41,502 nucleotides of DNA from an uncultured Bacteroidales bacterium (GTDB lineage: Bacteria > Bacteroidota > Bacteroidia > Bacteroidales > F082), in NCBI GenBank assembly GCA_947307415.1, contig CAMZJA010000018.1, positions 1 to 41,502 on the forward strand, given 5' to 3'. Made by a program: the position numbers and the translations under genes. A model generated the notes under the pieces. That model had not been told where the DNA came from and ran no database searches. It saw only the letters and a list, made by a program, of their open reading frames with translations. This document shows, piece after piece, positions 18,667-28,100 of this stretch (positions are counted from its first letter, which is position 1; each line of letters opens with the position of its first letter).

Positions 18667-20246
18667 TGAACTTTTATCAAGATAATAAAAGCCTCGCATT
18701 CTATCTGAACCATCCTAAGATGGCTGACATCATCCGTCAGAAGGAAAACGACTTCGTTGACGCTGAGAACGACGAGCTTGCTCCAAAGAACGTAGAAGAC
18801 GCTATCGACAACTACGACAAGGTTTTGGACATCGTCGGCGAGCTTTGCGGCGAAGTGCTTGAAGCAAATGCAGAGGCAGTTGATATTGAAGGTCCGAAGG
18901 TTGTCGACAACGCCATCGTGTATGCCAAGGGAACACAGCAGAACCACGAGGCTATGCGTGACGCAGGTCTCTACGGCATGGCATTGCCACGCAAATACAA
19001 TGGACTTAACTTCTCATACGTGCCTTACGTGATGGCAGCTGAGATGGTTTCACGCGCCGACGCTGGCTTCGCCAACATCTGGGGCTTGCAGGACTGCGCC
19101 GAGACAATCTTGAAATTCGCTGACGACGCTATCAAAGACGAGTTTTTGCCACGTATCTACAAAGGTGATACATGCTCGATGGACCTCACTGAGCCTGACG
19201 CAGGTTCCGACCTTCAGTCAGTGCAGCTGAAAGCTACTTTCGATGAGAAAGCTAACTGCTGGAGACTCAATGGCGTGAAACGTTTCATCACCAACGGTGA
19301 CGCTGACATCAAGTTAGTGCTCGCACGTTCGGAAGAAGGCAGCACCGACGGTCGTGGTCTCTCACTTTTCGTTTATGACAGAAAAGAAAGAGCTGTGACA
19401 GTGAGAAGAATTGAGAATAAGATGGGTATCCACGGTTCACCGACAGGCGAGCTTGTGTTCAACAACGCTCCTGCAAAACTCATCGGCGACCGTAAGATGG
19501 GTCTTATCAAATACGTCATGTCGTTGATGAACGGCGCACGTCTGGGCGTTGGCGCACAGTCGGTCGGTCTCGCTGAGGCAGCAGTCCGCGACGCTGAGGA
19601 ATACGCCGACCAGCGTGAGCAGTTTGGCAAGAAAATAAAGGAGTTTGTCGCTGTTCAGGATATCCTCGACTTGATGCGTGCCAAGACCGACGCAGCCCGC
19701 TCATTGCTGTATGAGACAGCTCGTTACGTCGAGACAAACAAGAAAGTTGCCGACATGCTTACACCAGTTTTGAAGATGTTCGCCAGCGAGTGGGCTAACC
19801 AGATCGCTTACGACGACATTCAGATTCACGGTGGCTCAGGCTTCATGAAGGAATACAAATGCGAACGTCTGTATCGTGATGCCCGTATCTTGACTATCTA
19901 CGAAGGTACATCACAGCTCCAGGTTGTGGCGGCAGCCCGTTTCTTAGGCAACGGCGCATATCTCAAGTACATCGATGAACTCGACAACTTCGAATATGCA
20001 GAGGAACTTCTGCCATTACGCGAGAAACTTCGCGCCATGACAGCCAAGTACAAAGAAGTTTTTGAGCTCTCGGGCAATAAAGAGACCCACCACAGACGTT
20101 TAGTAGAAGCTGTCGGTTACATCATTATGGGTTATCTCATGTTGCAGGACACCACACGTTGCGCTGATTTCAGAAAATCATGCGAAGACATTATTAAATT
20201 AGGTCAAGGAGAAATTGCAAAATCATACGAATATGTTAAAGAATAG
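18666..20246 (+). CDS. Acyl-CoA dehydrogenase family flavoprotein, candidate enoyl-ACP reductase or acyl-ACP dehydrogenase
   Basis: The 526-residue protein is longer than a short-chain acyl-CoA dehydrogenase (about 380). It has about 75 extra residues at the N-terminus and about 95 at the C-terminus. The core shows LTEPDAGSDLQS (about 174-185), the FAD/substrate block ADQREQFGKKI and the catalytic base Glu413 in IYEGTSQLQ. These enzymes interconvert acyl and trans-2-enoyl thioesters with ETF as electron partner. Its neighbours are FabH, FabF, FabZ, FabG and ACP, and no FabI-type reductase is present, so I infer an ACP-bound substrate. Reduction of enoyl-ACP or oxidation to unsaturated acyl-ACP are both possible. 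A simple beta-oxidation enzyme is the conservative alternative. Its end overlaps the fabG start by 14 bases. Confidence 0.9.
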   Translation: MNFYQDNKSLAFYLNHPKMADIIRQKENDFVDAENDELAPKNVEDAIDNYDKVLDIVGELCGEVLEANAEAVDIEGPKVVDNAIVYAKGTQQNHEAMRDAGLYGMALPRKYNGLNFSYVPYVMAAEMVSRADAGFANIWGLQDCAETILKFADDAIKDEFLPRIYKGDTCSMDLTEPDAGSDLQSVQLKATFDEKANCWRLNGVKRFITNGDADIKLVLARSEEGSTDGRGLSLFVYDRKERAVTVRRIENKMGIHGSPTGELVFNNAPAKLIGDRKMGLIKYVMSLMNGARLGVGAQSVGLAEAAVRDAEEYADQREQFGKKIKEFVAVQDILDLMRAKTDAARSLLYETARYVETNKKVADMLTPVLKMFASEWANQIAYDDIQIHGGSGFMKEYKCERLYRDARILTIYEGTSQLQVVAAARFLGNGAYLKYIDELDNFEYAEELLPLREKLRAMTAKYKEVFELSGNKETHHRRLVEAVGYIIMGYLMLQDTTRCADFRKSCEDIIKLGQGEIAKSYEYVKE

Positions 20247-20970
20247 AGTAGCAATCGTTACCGGTGCCGCCCGCGGTATCGGCAAGGCAATCGCAAAACG
20301 TTACGCCATGGAAGGCTGTAACATCGCGATTACTGATATCAATGAAGACAACATCAAAGCCACCGTCGCTGAACTTAGCGAGCTCGGCACAACAGTGAAA
20401 GGTTATGTCTCAAACGCAGCCGATTTCGCTGACGTCGAGAAGACCGTAGCTAAGATTGCTGAAGACTTCGGCAGAATCGATATCCTCGTGAACAACGCAG
20501 GTATCACCAAAGACGGCTTGATGCTTCGTATGACAGAGGCTCAGTGGGATGCAGTTCTCACAGTGAACTTGAAATCGGCATTCAACTACATCCACGCTGT
20601 GTTGCCGATCATGGCACGTCAGAAGGGTGGAAGCATCATCAACATGGCAAGTGTTGTTGGCGTTTCAGGTAATGCAGGTCAGGCTAACTACTCGGCTTCA
20701 AAGGCCGGTTTGATCGGTCTCGCCAAGTCAATCGCAAAGGAAATGGGCAGCCGTGGCATCCGCGCCAACTGCATAGCTCCAGGTTTTATTGAGAGCGACA
20801 TGACACGCGCACTTCCAGAAGAAGTGAGAAAAGACTGGGCAACCAAGATTCCGTTGAGAAGAGGCGGTACACCTGAGGACGTCGCCAATGTGGCATTGTT
20901 CCTCGCATCAGACCTCTCAAGCTATGTCACAGGTCAGGTGATCAACTGCTGCGGCGGTATGCAGTGCTAA
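20233..20970 (+). CDS. fabG: 3-oxoacyl-ACP reductase
   Basis: FabG reduces 3-oxoacyl-ACP with NADPH. The 245-residue short-chain dehydrogenase has the nucleotide motif TGAARGIG (about 10-17), NNAG (87-90), the catalytic Ser140, Tyr153 and Lys157 (YSASK), and the C-terminal SSYVTGQVINCCGG typical of FabG. The ATG at 20233 is chosen; an upstream TTG at 20215 has an AAGGAG sequence before it but would add six residues not seen in the family. It overlaps the acyl-CoA dehydrogenase gene by 14 bases and ends the operon, with a terminator at 21004. Confidence 0.93.
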   Translation: MLKNRVAIVTGAARGIGKAIAKRYAMEGCNIAITDINEDNIKATVAELSELGTTVKGYVSNAADFADVEKTVAKIAEDFGRIDILVNNAGITKDGLMLRMTEAQWDAVLTVNLKSAFNYIHAVLPIMARQKGGSIINMASVVGVSGNAGQANYSASKAGLIGLAKSIAKEMGSRGIRANCIAPGFIESDMTRALPEEVRKDWATKIPLRRGGTPEDVANVALFLASDLSSYVTGQVINCCGGMQC

Positions 20971-21003
20971 AAAAGAGAATTAGTATAAGTGTATTTTTGT
21001 TGT

Positions 21004-21037
21004 GGGGATGTGGCTCCCAGCCGCATTCCCATTTTTT
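21004..21037 (+). terminator. Intrinsic terminator of the fabH-fabG operon
   Basis: A 12-bp stem with two G-T pairs (21004-21015 with 21019-21030, GGGGATGTGGCT) closes a CCC loop and is followed by T6. It reaches the stop region of the convergent anmK gene. Confidence 0.85.
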
Positions 21038-22109
21038 ATTTAATAGGGTGGAAGATTTTGCCGGAACAAGAATCGCTCTCGGCACCTGTAACCGACTTTA
21101 ACACGTTGATTTCGTTATTGTTACGTAATAATCCAAGGAATGCGAAGACGAGCGCTTCCTTGTAGTCGATGATGTCGTCGGCAGGGACGACGACCTTGTG
21201 GTTGGTATGTGCCTGAATGCGTTCGACTAGATATTTGTTTTTGGCGCCGCCGCCAGTGATTAACATCTGTAGAGACGCGCCATGGCACGTCTTTACATCA
21301 TCAATTGATTTTGCAATTTGTGTCGCGATGTGTTCCACAAATGTCGCCATCATATCCGCTACATCATCATGGTTTTCCAATAACGGTTTGATGTTTTCCT
21401 CGAAAAACTCACGTCCTAACGATTTCGGGTGTTTCTGTGAATAGAAAGGATGTGAATTTAATATTGTTAATAATTGATTATCAATGGTTCCGGAACGACC
21501 TATCAATCCATCTTTATCATACGGCATTGATTTTTTATTTGATAAAAAATTCAACGCCTGATTTGCAATGCAAATATCATACGCGATGCGTTGACCGTCA
21601 ACGTCGTATGAAACATTGGCTATGCCGCCTATATTTAGGCAGATCGGATAATCAGAAAACAACAGTTTGTCGCCTATTGGCACCAAGGGAGCACCCTGAC
21701 CGCCTTTGAGCACGTCTTCGGTGCGGAAATCGTTGATGACCATCACGTTGCAAGCGTTCGCAAGTGCCTGACCGTCGCCGATTTGCAAGGTGTAATGCTC
21801 CTGAGGACGGTGAAAGATTGTGTGGCCGTGCGACGCAACGATTTCGGGATGCAGGTTGTATTTGTCAATAAACTGTTTCGTTACCTGACCTAAAAACACA
21901 CCATATTGATAATCAATTGTTTTTAATTGATTTTCATTATAATAAAAAGCATCCGATAGTTTGTGCTTCCAATCATCATCGTAATCGTAATTGTCTTTTG
22001 CGACGATTTCGAAATGCCATTTGCCGTCGTTCCAGAAATCGACGTCGACGAGGTCGATGCCGTCGAGCGAGCTGCCTGACATCAGTCCGATGATGTTGTA
22101 TTTCCTCAT
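21036..22109 (-). CDS. anmK: Anhydro-N-acetylmuramic acid kinase
   Basis: AnmK phosphorylates and opens 1,6-anhydro-MurNAc during cell-wall recycling. The 357-residue length is normal. The N-terminus has GLMSGSSLDGIDLV, followed by SHGHTIFHRP (about 93-102), NIGGIANV (about 155) and the C-terminal GGGAKNKYL. Between the last two blocks, at about 272-281, the protein has the stretch VKTCHGASLQ, which is encoded by a 28-bp palindromic element also found in the helicase gene. Similar AnmK proteins, as I recall them, have no such stretch here. The gene overlaps the murF stop by one base, linking two peptidoglycan functions. Confidence 0.95.
   Translation of the reverse strand: MRKYNIIGLMSGSSLDGIDLVDVDFWNDGKWHFEIVAKDNYDYDDDWKHKLSDAFYYNENQLKTIDYQYGVFLGQVTKQFIDKYNLHPEIVASHGHTIFHRPQEHYTLQIGDGQALANACNVMVINDFRTEDVLKGGQGAPLVPIGDKLLFSDYPICLNIGGIANVSYDVDGQRIAYDICIANQALNFLSNKKSMPYDKDGLIGRSGTIDNQLLTILNSHPFYSQKHPKSLGREFFEENIKPLLENHDDVADMMATFVEHIATQIAKSIDDVKTCHGASLQMLITGGGAKNKYLVERIQAHTNHKVVVPADDIIDYKEALVFAFLGLLRNNNEINVLKSVTGAESDSCSGKIFHPIK
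21269..21296. repeat. 28-bp palindromic element inside the anmK CDS
   Basis: The outer arms GTAGAGACG and CGTCTTTAC pair with one mismatch around a CGCCATGGCA-type centre. It belongs to the same family as 5932-5959 in the helicase gene, with the shared flank ATCT on the plus strand. It is read in frame by anmK as VKTCHGASLQ. Confidence 0.85.
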
Positions 22110-23392
22110 TACAGTGAATCGATTATTTTGTTGAGATGAATACCGTTGGAGCCTTTGACGAGGATGTCTTTGCCTGCAACAGGGTTGTTTTGAAGATATT
22201 GCGCGAGCTCTTCTACATCGTTAAATAAGGAGAACTCTGAGTTTTCGTAGCACTTGGAGAACTCGGGGCCGACTAAATAAACGTTCTTAAACTTAAGCTC
22301 TTTCAAAAGCTCGATTATCGTTTTATGTTCCTGTTGCGACTCATCGCCGAGCTCGCGCATATCGCCGAGAATCAGCAGGTTGTCGTCTTTGCAGATGTTT
22401 CTGAAATTCTTAATAGAGAAACTCATGCTAGTCGGGTTGGCGTTGTAGGCGTCCATCACGACACGGTTTTTAGCGGTTTGAATCACCTGCGAGCGGTTGT
22501 TGGTGGGGCAGTAGCTCGAAAGAGCGTCGGCTATGTCTTTATCGTCGACTTTAAAGTATTTTCCCACACAAATGGCGGCCATCACATTTTCAAAGTTGTA
22601 ATCGCCAACTAATTGAGTGTCAATTTTATAGCCATTCCATTCCACTGAGAGGTACGGATTGGCTGAATGCATCTTGCCTTTGATGTCGGCGTCGGCGCCG
22701 GTTCCGTATGTCACCTTATTTATATTATTGGCGAGGCCCATCAAAAGATCGTTGTCTTTGTTTACGAAGAGCATCCCGTTGTGTGCGGCGATGTATTGGT
22801 ACATCTCGTTTTTGGTCTTGACTACGCCTTCGTAGCCGCCGAAATCTCTCAGATGAGCGCGTCCGATGTTGGTTATGATGCCATAGTTCGGTTCGCCTAT
22901 ATTTGTCAGCTCGTCGATGTCGCCGGGATGACTTGCGCCCATCTCCACTACGGCAAGTTCCGTTTCAGGCTTGATTCTCAGTAGTGTGAGCGGCACTCCG
23001 AGTTGGTTGTTGAAGTTGCCTTGAGTGAAGATGATGTTATATTTTTTTGACAAAACCGCCGATACGAGTTCTTTTGTCGTTGTCTTGCCGTTTGTTCCGG
23101 TTATGCCTATTATTGGCAACCCGAGCTTCTCGCGATGATATTTTGCAAGTTCTTGCAGGGCTTTCAGGCTGTCGTTGACCACAAACAAACGCTCGTGTTT
23201 CGGCAGGTCGTTTCTGTCGGCGATGACGCAAGCAGCTATGCCTTCTTCGGCGACTTTCAATGCGAAGTCGTTGCCGTCGAAATGTTCGCCTTTCAATGCC
23301 ACGAAAACACAGTCTTTGCTGATGTTACGGCTGTCGGTGGTGACAGTGTACGCCTTTGTGTAAAGCTCGTATATTTTCTCGATAGTGCTCAT
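22109..23392 (-). CDS. murF: UDP-N-acetylmuramoyl-tripeptide--D-alanyl-D-alanine ligase
   Basis: MurF adds D-Ala-D-Ala to the UDP-MurNAc-tripeptide in the cytoplasm, using ATP. The 427-residue protein has TTDSRNISKDCVFVALKGEHFDGNDF near the N-terminus (as two adjoining family blocks), the P-loop GITGTNGKTTTKEL (about 96-109), EMGASHPGDI and VMDAYNANPTSM, which is diagnostic for MurF. The C-terminus has ILVKGSNGIHLNKI. It overlaps anmK by one base. The gldJ gene lies upstream on the same strand but is separated by a terminator. As I recall, murF near gldJ is also seen in Flavobacterium. Confidence 0.95.
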   Translation of the reverse strand: MSTIEKIYELYTKAYTVTTDSRNISKDCVFVALKGEHFDGNDFALKVAEEGIAACVIADRNDLPKHERLFVVNDSLKALQELAKYHREKLGLPIIGITGTNGKTTTKELVSAVLSKKYNIIFTQGNFNNQLGVPLTLLRIKPETELAVVEMGASHPGDIDELTNIGEPNYGIITNIGRAHLRDFGGYEGVVKTKNEMYQYIAAHNGMLFVNKDNDLLMGLANNINKVTYGTGADADIKGKMHSANPYLSVEWNGYKIDTQLVGDYNFENVMAAICVGKYFKVDDKDIADALSSYCPTNNRSQVIQTAKNRVVMDAYNANPTSMSFSIKNFRNICKDDNLLILGDMRELGDESQQEHKTIIELLKELKFKNVYLVGPEFSKCYENSEFSLFNDVEELAQYLQNNPVAGKDILVKGSNGIHLNKIIDSL

Positions 23393-23411
23393 TTTGAGAT
23401 ATGTTTTATAT

Positions 23412-23439
23412 AAAAAAAGCCGTCATGAAACGACGGCTT
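23412..23439 (-). terminator. Intrinsic terminator after gldJ
   Basis: An 8-bp GC-rich stem (AAGCCGTC/GACGGCTT, 23417-23424 with 23432-23439) is followed, on the minus strand, by a T7 tract (the A run at 23412-23418). It should end gldJ transcripts before murF. Confidence 0.9.
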
Positions 23440-23459
23440 ATTATTTGTTTTTCTCTGTG

Positions 23460-24941
23460 TTACTTTCCGGTAGCCGGTCTGATCATGTTCATGGCGCATC
23501 TGAAACCGATTGTCGATGCCGACTGGTCTTCTTCGAGGAAGCGACGCACTGAAGGACTCAGGTAGTAAGGACCGTCGGCCCATGAACCGCCTTTGTAGAC
23601 GCGTGAACGGTCGGAAATCAAAGTGGTCTTGCCGTAGTCGTACATTTGGTTAGTGTATGCTTCCTGACCCTGTGTCTTGTTGTTCCAGTCGTTCTGGATT
23701 GTCGACATATAGTCACCGTCGTTGTGGTTGATGCCGTAGCTGTCGCGGAAGTTCTTACGTTCTGAGATCTCATTTTGCGTTACAGGCACTTTGATGAGGT
23801 TACCTGTTGAGTCGATGGCGTATTTACCTGTCGTGGTGTCGATCACGTATTTGGTGAATTGGTTGCCACGATAAGGGTTCTGATCGGAGAAGTCCTCGAA
23901 TGAGAGTGGGCGATAAGCGTCGGCAACCCATTCTGAGACGTTACCTGCCATGTTATACAAGCCGAAGTCGTTTGGCCAGTATGAAATAACTGGTGATGGG
24001 AAGTCGGCACCGTCGTTGAGACCGCCGGCGATACCCATATAGTCACCTTTGCCTCTTCTGAAGTTGGCTGTGAATCTACCGGTATAGTCTTTCTCGTTGG
24101 CACGCAAACCGTCGGAGTTCCAAGGGAATGTCTTACGATCGACGACACGCTCGTCGCTGGTGTTGCCGATAAGACCTAAAGCTGCATATTCCCATTCAGC
24201 CTCCGTGGGGAGACGATATTTCGGGAGGATGATGCCGTCTTCGACTCTCGCGTTACGGACATTACCGTTATTTTGTTTGATACCGTTCGATATTGTCGCA
24301 TGGTAAACGCCAGCGAGATATGCATCGGTGCTGAAGTTGTTGTTTCTGTCCTGATTAGGATCGTAGGAGATGACGCCAGCTTCGATGAGAAGGTTCTCGT
24401 TTACACGGTCAGAGCGCCATAATGCGAATTTGTTGGCTTTGAGCCATGACACGCCGACGACAGGGTAGTCGCGGTAGGCAGGATGTCTGAAATAAACCTC
24501 TACCAAAGGCTCGTTGTATGCCATCGACTGGAACCATACCATGGTGTCAGGAAGGGCGGTGATGACTTCTGCCGAGTTTTTGCCGTAAATCTTCTGTAAC
24601 CAGTAAATATATTCGAGGTAGTCGATGTTGCTCACTTCTGTTTCATCAAGGTAGAAAGAAGAAATTGTGACCTGACGAGGTGAGTTGTCCCATTCATAGA
24701 AAACATTATCCATAGTGGCTCCCATGGTGAATGTGCCGCCTTCGATGGCGACCAAACCCGGACCCGGCTTCTGTGCAGGGAAGTTCTGGAAGTCATAAAT
24801 ATATTCGTTGTTAGGGTCGTTGTATTTCCATCCTGTGGTTCTTGACTTCTTGTTTGAAGACTTGTTGAAGCATGATGTTAACATAACACAACAACCGATA
24901 ATTGCCAAAATAGTGCTGAATCTGAACTTATTACGCATCAT
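23460..24941 (-). CDS. gldJ: Gliding motility / type IX secretion lipoprotein GldJ
   Basis: The 493-residue lipoprotein (lipobox LTSC, Cys 24) has the TGWKYNDPNN motif after the signal, then a formylglycine-generating-enzyme-like domain: GGTFTMGA (about 67-74), YRLPTEAEWEYAA, NMAGNVSEWVADAY, and SRVYKGGSW with IGFRCAMN at the end. GldJ is an outer-membrane-associated lipoprotein needed for type IX secretion and gliding in Flavobacterium, where it stabilises GldK. GldK shares the fold, so confusion is possible, but the adjacency to murF, porU and porV matches gldJ. The first two codons are both ATG (24941 and 24938). It is divergent from porU across 221 bases with no clear minus-strand promoter. 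Confidence 0.88.
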   Translation of the reverse strand: MMRNKFRFSTILAIIGCCVMLTSCFNKSSNKKSRTTGWKYNDPNNEYIYDFQNFPAQKPGPGLVAIEGGTFTMGATMDNVFYEWDNSPRQVTISSFYLDETEVSNIDYLEYIYWLQKIYGKNSAEVITALPDTMVWFQSMAYNEPLVEVYFRHPAYRDYPVVGVSWLKANKFALWRSDRVNENLLIEAGVISYDPNQDRNNNFSTDAYLAGVYHATISNGIKQNNGNVRNARVEDGIILPKYRLPTEAEWEYAALGLIGNTSDERVVDRKTFPWNSDGLRANEKDYTGRFTANFRRGKGDYMGIAGGLNDGADFPSPVISYWPNDFGLYNMAGNVSEWVADAYRPLSFEDFSDQNPYRGNQFTKYVIDTTTGKYAIDSTGNLIKVPVTQNEISERKNFRDSYGINHNDGDYMSTIQNDWNNKTQGQEAYTNQMYDYGKTTLISDRSRVYKGGSWADGPYYLSPSVRRFLEEDQSASTIGFRCAMNMIRPATGK

Positions 24942-25150
24942 TATTTAAATTTTTATACTTCTTCTTTAACTCTAAATCCTTGATATTATTGCATCAGATA
25001 ACAAAAAAATGTGTTTGTTTTCCCTGCTGTAATTTCAAACTGCAATTATACGACTTTTTTTGATTGAAAATTTAATTTTTTTTAATTTTTTTGAAAATGT
25101 TTTTAACAATAATATTTTAGATAAATCGTTAAGGTTATTGAAAATATGTG

Positions 25151-25158
25151 TATCTTTG
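25151..25158 (+). promoter_or_regulatory. porU promoter -7 element, probably giving a leaderless mRNA
   Basis: TATCTTTG matches TAnnTTTG and ends 4 bases before the porU ATG, so transcription would start at or next to the start codon. The upstream 20 bases strongly resemble those of the promoter at 37845. The remaining gldJ-porU gap (24942-25150) is very A/T-rich and shows nothing else I can name. Confidence 0.65.
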
Positions 25159-25162
25159 CAGA

Positions 25163-28100
25163 ATGTATATAAATATTTCTTTTTTGGAACGTTTTAAGAA
25201 AGCCATCATTGGGCTTTTTGTCATATTTTCCGTGGGATTTTATGCCGCTCACGCCGGTAATTCAGTGCTCAGCGAGGGCACATGGTACAAGATGTCGATT
25301 TCATCGACCGGCATGTATAAGCTGACATATTCCGATTTGTCGAATATGGGCATAGATGTGGCCAAGATTGACCCTCGAAATATCAGGATTTACCATAATG
25401 GCGGCGGCGTGTTGCCTAAAATCAATAAATCGTATTATCCCGACGACCTCTATGAGATTCCGATTTATGTTTATGGCGAGAGCGACGGAATTTTCAACCA
25501 GAACGACTACATCATCTTTTATGCCAGAGGACCTGTAGTGTGGAAATACAATAGCCAGAAGCAGTATTATAACCATGTGAAAAACCCGTACACCAGCTAC
25601 ACATACGCGTTTCTTACCGTCGGTGACGAGCCGGGACGACGCATACAGACGGAGGCCGAGCCTCATGGCTCCACAATAGTCGAAGTTGCCGATTACCTTG
25701 ACTATCAGGTGAAAGACGTCGATGAGGTCAATATCAACAACATGGGCTGCACCTGGTTTTTCGACAAATTCGACGCCACTTTGCAAAGAACTTACGAGTT
25801 CTCGTTCAATAATTTGAATACGTCGAAAAATGTGAAAATGAGAGCAGCCATGGCGTCGCGTAACACCTCCACTGCGTCGATGGTGCTCAAATACAACAAC
25901 AAGCAGCTGTATTCAAAGTCGTTTGGCAACGCCGACCAATATATTTATGCACGACACGACACCACTTGTCTTGTTGGCTTCAAAGCTTCAGGAAGCCCGA
26001 TAAAAATCGATGTGAAATATAACAGGGCTATGGCATCGTCGGAGGCTTGGATGGATTACATCTCGCTTAACGCCTGGTGTTATCTGAAGATGTCGGGCGA
26101 TGTGCTCTCGTTCAGAAACCCTGAGTGCAGCGATGTCAAAACCATTTACCGTTATAACATTCAGAATGCCACAAGCTCAGTCAAGGTGTGGGATGTCACC
26201 GACCCGATCAACCCGATGATGATGAGCACCACTCTGTCGGCATCTACAATGTCGTTTGAGGTTAACGGCAATTCAAACAACCAGTTTGTCGCCTTCAATG
26301 GCAGCAGTTTCAAGAAACCCGCATCAGTCGTAAAGGTGTCGAATCAGAATCTACATGCCAAGAAAGATATTGATTATCTTATAATTACAAATGCAAATTT
26401 TAAATCGCATGCCGAGCGTCTGAAGAAGATACATTCGCGTATCGACGATTTGGTTATTGACATTGTGCAGCCGAAATATATTTATAATGAGTTCTCATGC
26501 GGAGCTCTTGATGTGGCCGGCATCCGTAATTTCATAAAAATGCTTTACAAAAACAGCAGCGACGAGCATAAACTGAAATATGTGCTGCTGTTGGGCGACG
26601 CTTCTTATGATTACAAGAATTCCGACGTTTGTCTCGTACCTACATGGGAGTCGTTTGAGTCGTGCGTTATAAGTAAGTCGGTGGTTACCGATGATTTTTA
26701 TGTCTGTTTGGATGATAATGAGGGAAATATGGAGAATTATACCTCCACCATCGACGTGTCTATCGCGAGAATGCCTGTGAGCACTGCCGAGGAGGCCACT
26801 ATAGCACTTAATAAGATAGAGTCTTATATAGCCGGTAATTCTTCGACAATGAACAACTGGCGAAATGTGGTTACATTTATGTGCGACGATAAAGACGCTC
26901 TCTTTTTCAGCACGTCGGAGAACCTTGCGAAAAATATCAAGAAATGGGGCGGCGATGTGATTGTCGACAAGATTTACCTTGATGCCTACAATCAGGTCGC
27001 CACGGCGAGTGGACAGCGCTGCCCGGAGATGAATGAGGCTATTATTAACAGAATAGAAAGAGGCTCGTTGGTGGTGAATTATTACGGTCACGGTGGCGAG
27101 ATCGGTTTGGGCGACGAGCGCTTTTTGACTGTCGACAACATCAACTCGTTGGCTAACAAGCCTATGATGCCGCTTTTCGTTACCGCAACCTGCGAATTCA
27201 GCCGTTTTGACGATCACACCAGAACGTCGGCGGGCGAGATGCTGTATCTCAACAGAAAAGGTGGCGCTATAGCCATGATTACGACGGCGAGAACCACGGG
27301 AGGAAGCTCGGGACTTCTTAACAGGACATACAGCAATATGTTTAAAATGACCGATGGCGAGTATCCTACTATGGGCGAGATATTCTTCCATTCAAAACAG
27401 GATACCGACACGAATACAAAGGTTTTCGTGCTGTTTGGCGATCCGGCTCTGCGTCTCGCTTATCCTAAAAACAATGTGGTGCTCACCAAGCTTAACGGCA
27501 AGCCTGTGTCGTATAACGATACTTTAATGAATAATGACACGCTTAAAGCGCTGAGTACCATTGAATTACAAGGAATTGTGACTGATAATTTCGGGGAGAC
27601 TATGACTGATTTCAACGGCATGGTGCGCGTCTCGGTTTACGATAAGGAAAACACATATAAAACAAAAGGCGACGAGGGCGGCATGGTGTATAGCTTCAAG
27701 CTGCGTAACAGCTTGTTGTTCGACGGTAAAGCTGTTGTCGATTCGGGAAGGTTTACAATCAAATTCATGCTTCCTAAGGACATAAACTACAGCTACGGCA
27801 AAGGTCTTATCAGTTTCTATGCCACTGATTATCAAACTGATGCTAATGGGATGTATGGCGATGTAGTGGTTGGAGGCTATGACGCCACAGCAGAGCCTGA
27901 CGAGCAGGGGCCGAAGATGAAGGCTTATATCGACGACACATTGTTTGTGAGCGGCGGAATAACCAATGAAAACCCTGTTTTGTATGCTTTCCTCAAGGAT
28001 GAGCATGGAATAAACACTGCGGGCAGCGGTATTGGTCATGACATTGTCGTGACACTCTCGGGTGCCACCAACAAGGCGTATAACCTGAACATGTATTATG

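Noticed and set aside
21239-21300. anmK as a pseudogene because of the inserted element
   Set aside because: The frame is intact through the element and all catalytic-region motifs are present on both sides.
25148-25162. GTG start for porU at 25148
   Set aside because: It overlaps the TATCTTTG -7 element, so it would not be on the mRNA; the ATG at 25163 also gives a proper signal peptide.
26495-27391. Open frame of 298 codons on the minus strand inside porU
   Set aside because: It is antisense to the conserved PorU peptidase domain, has no recognisable protein features and no promoter of its own.
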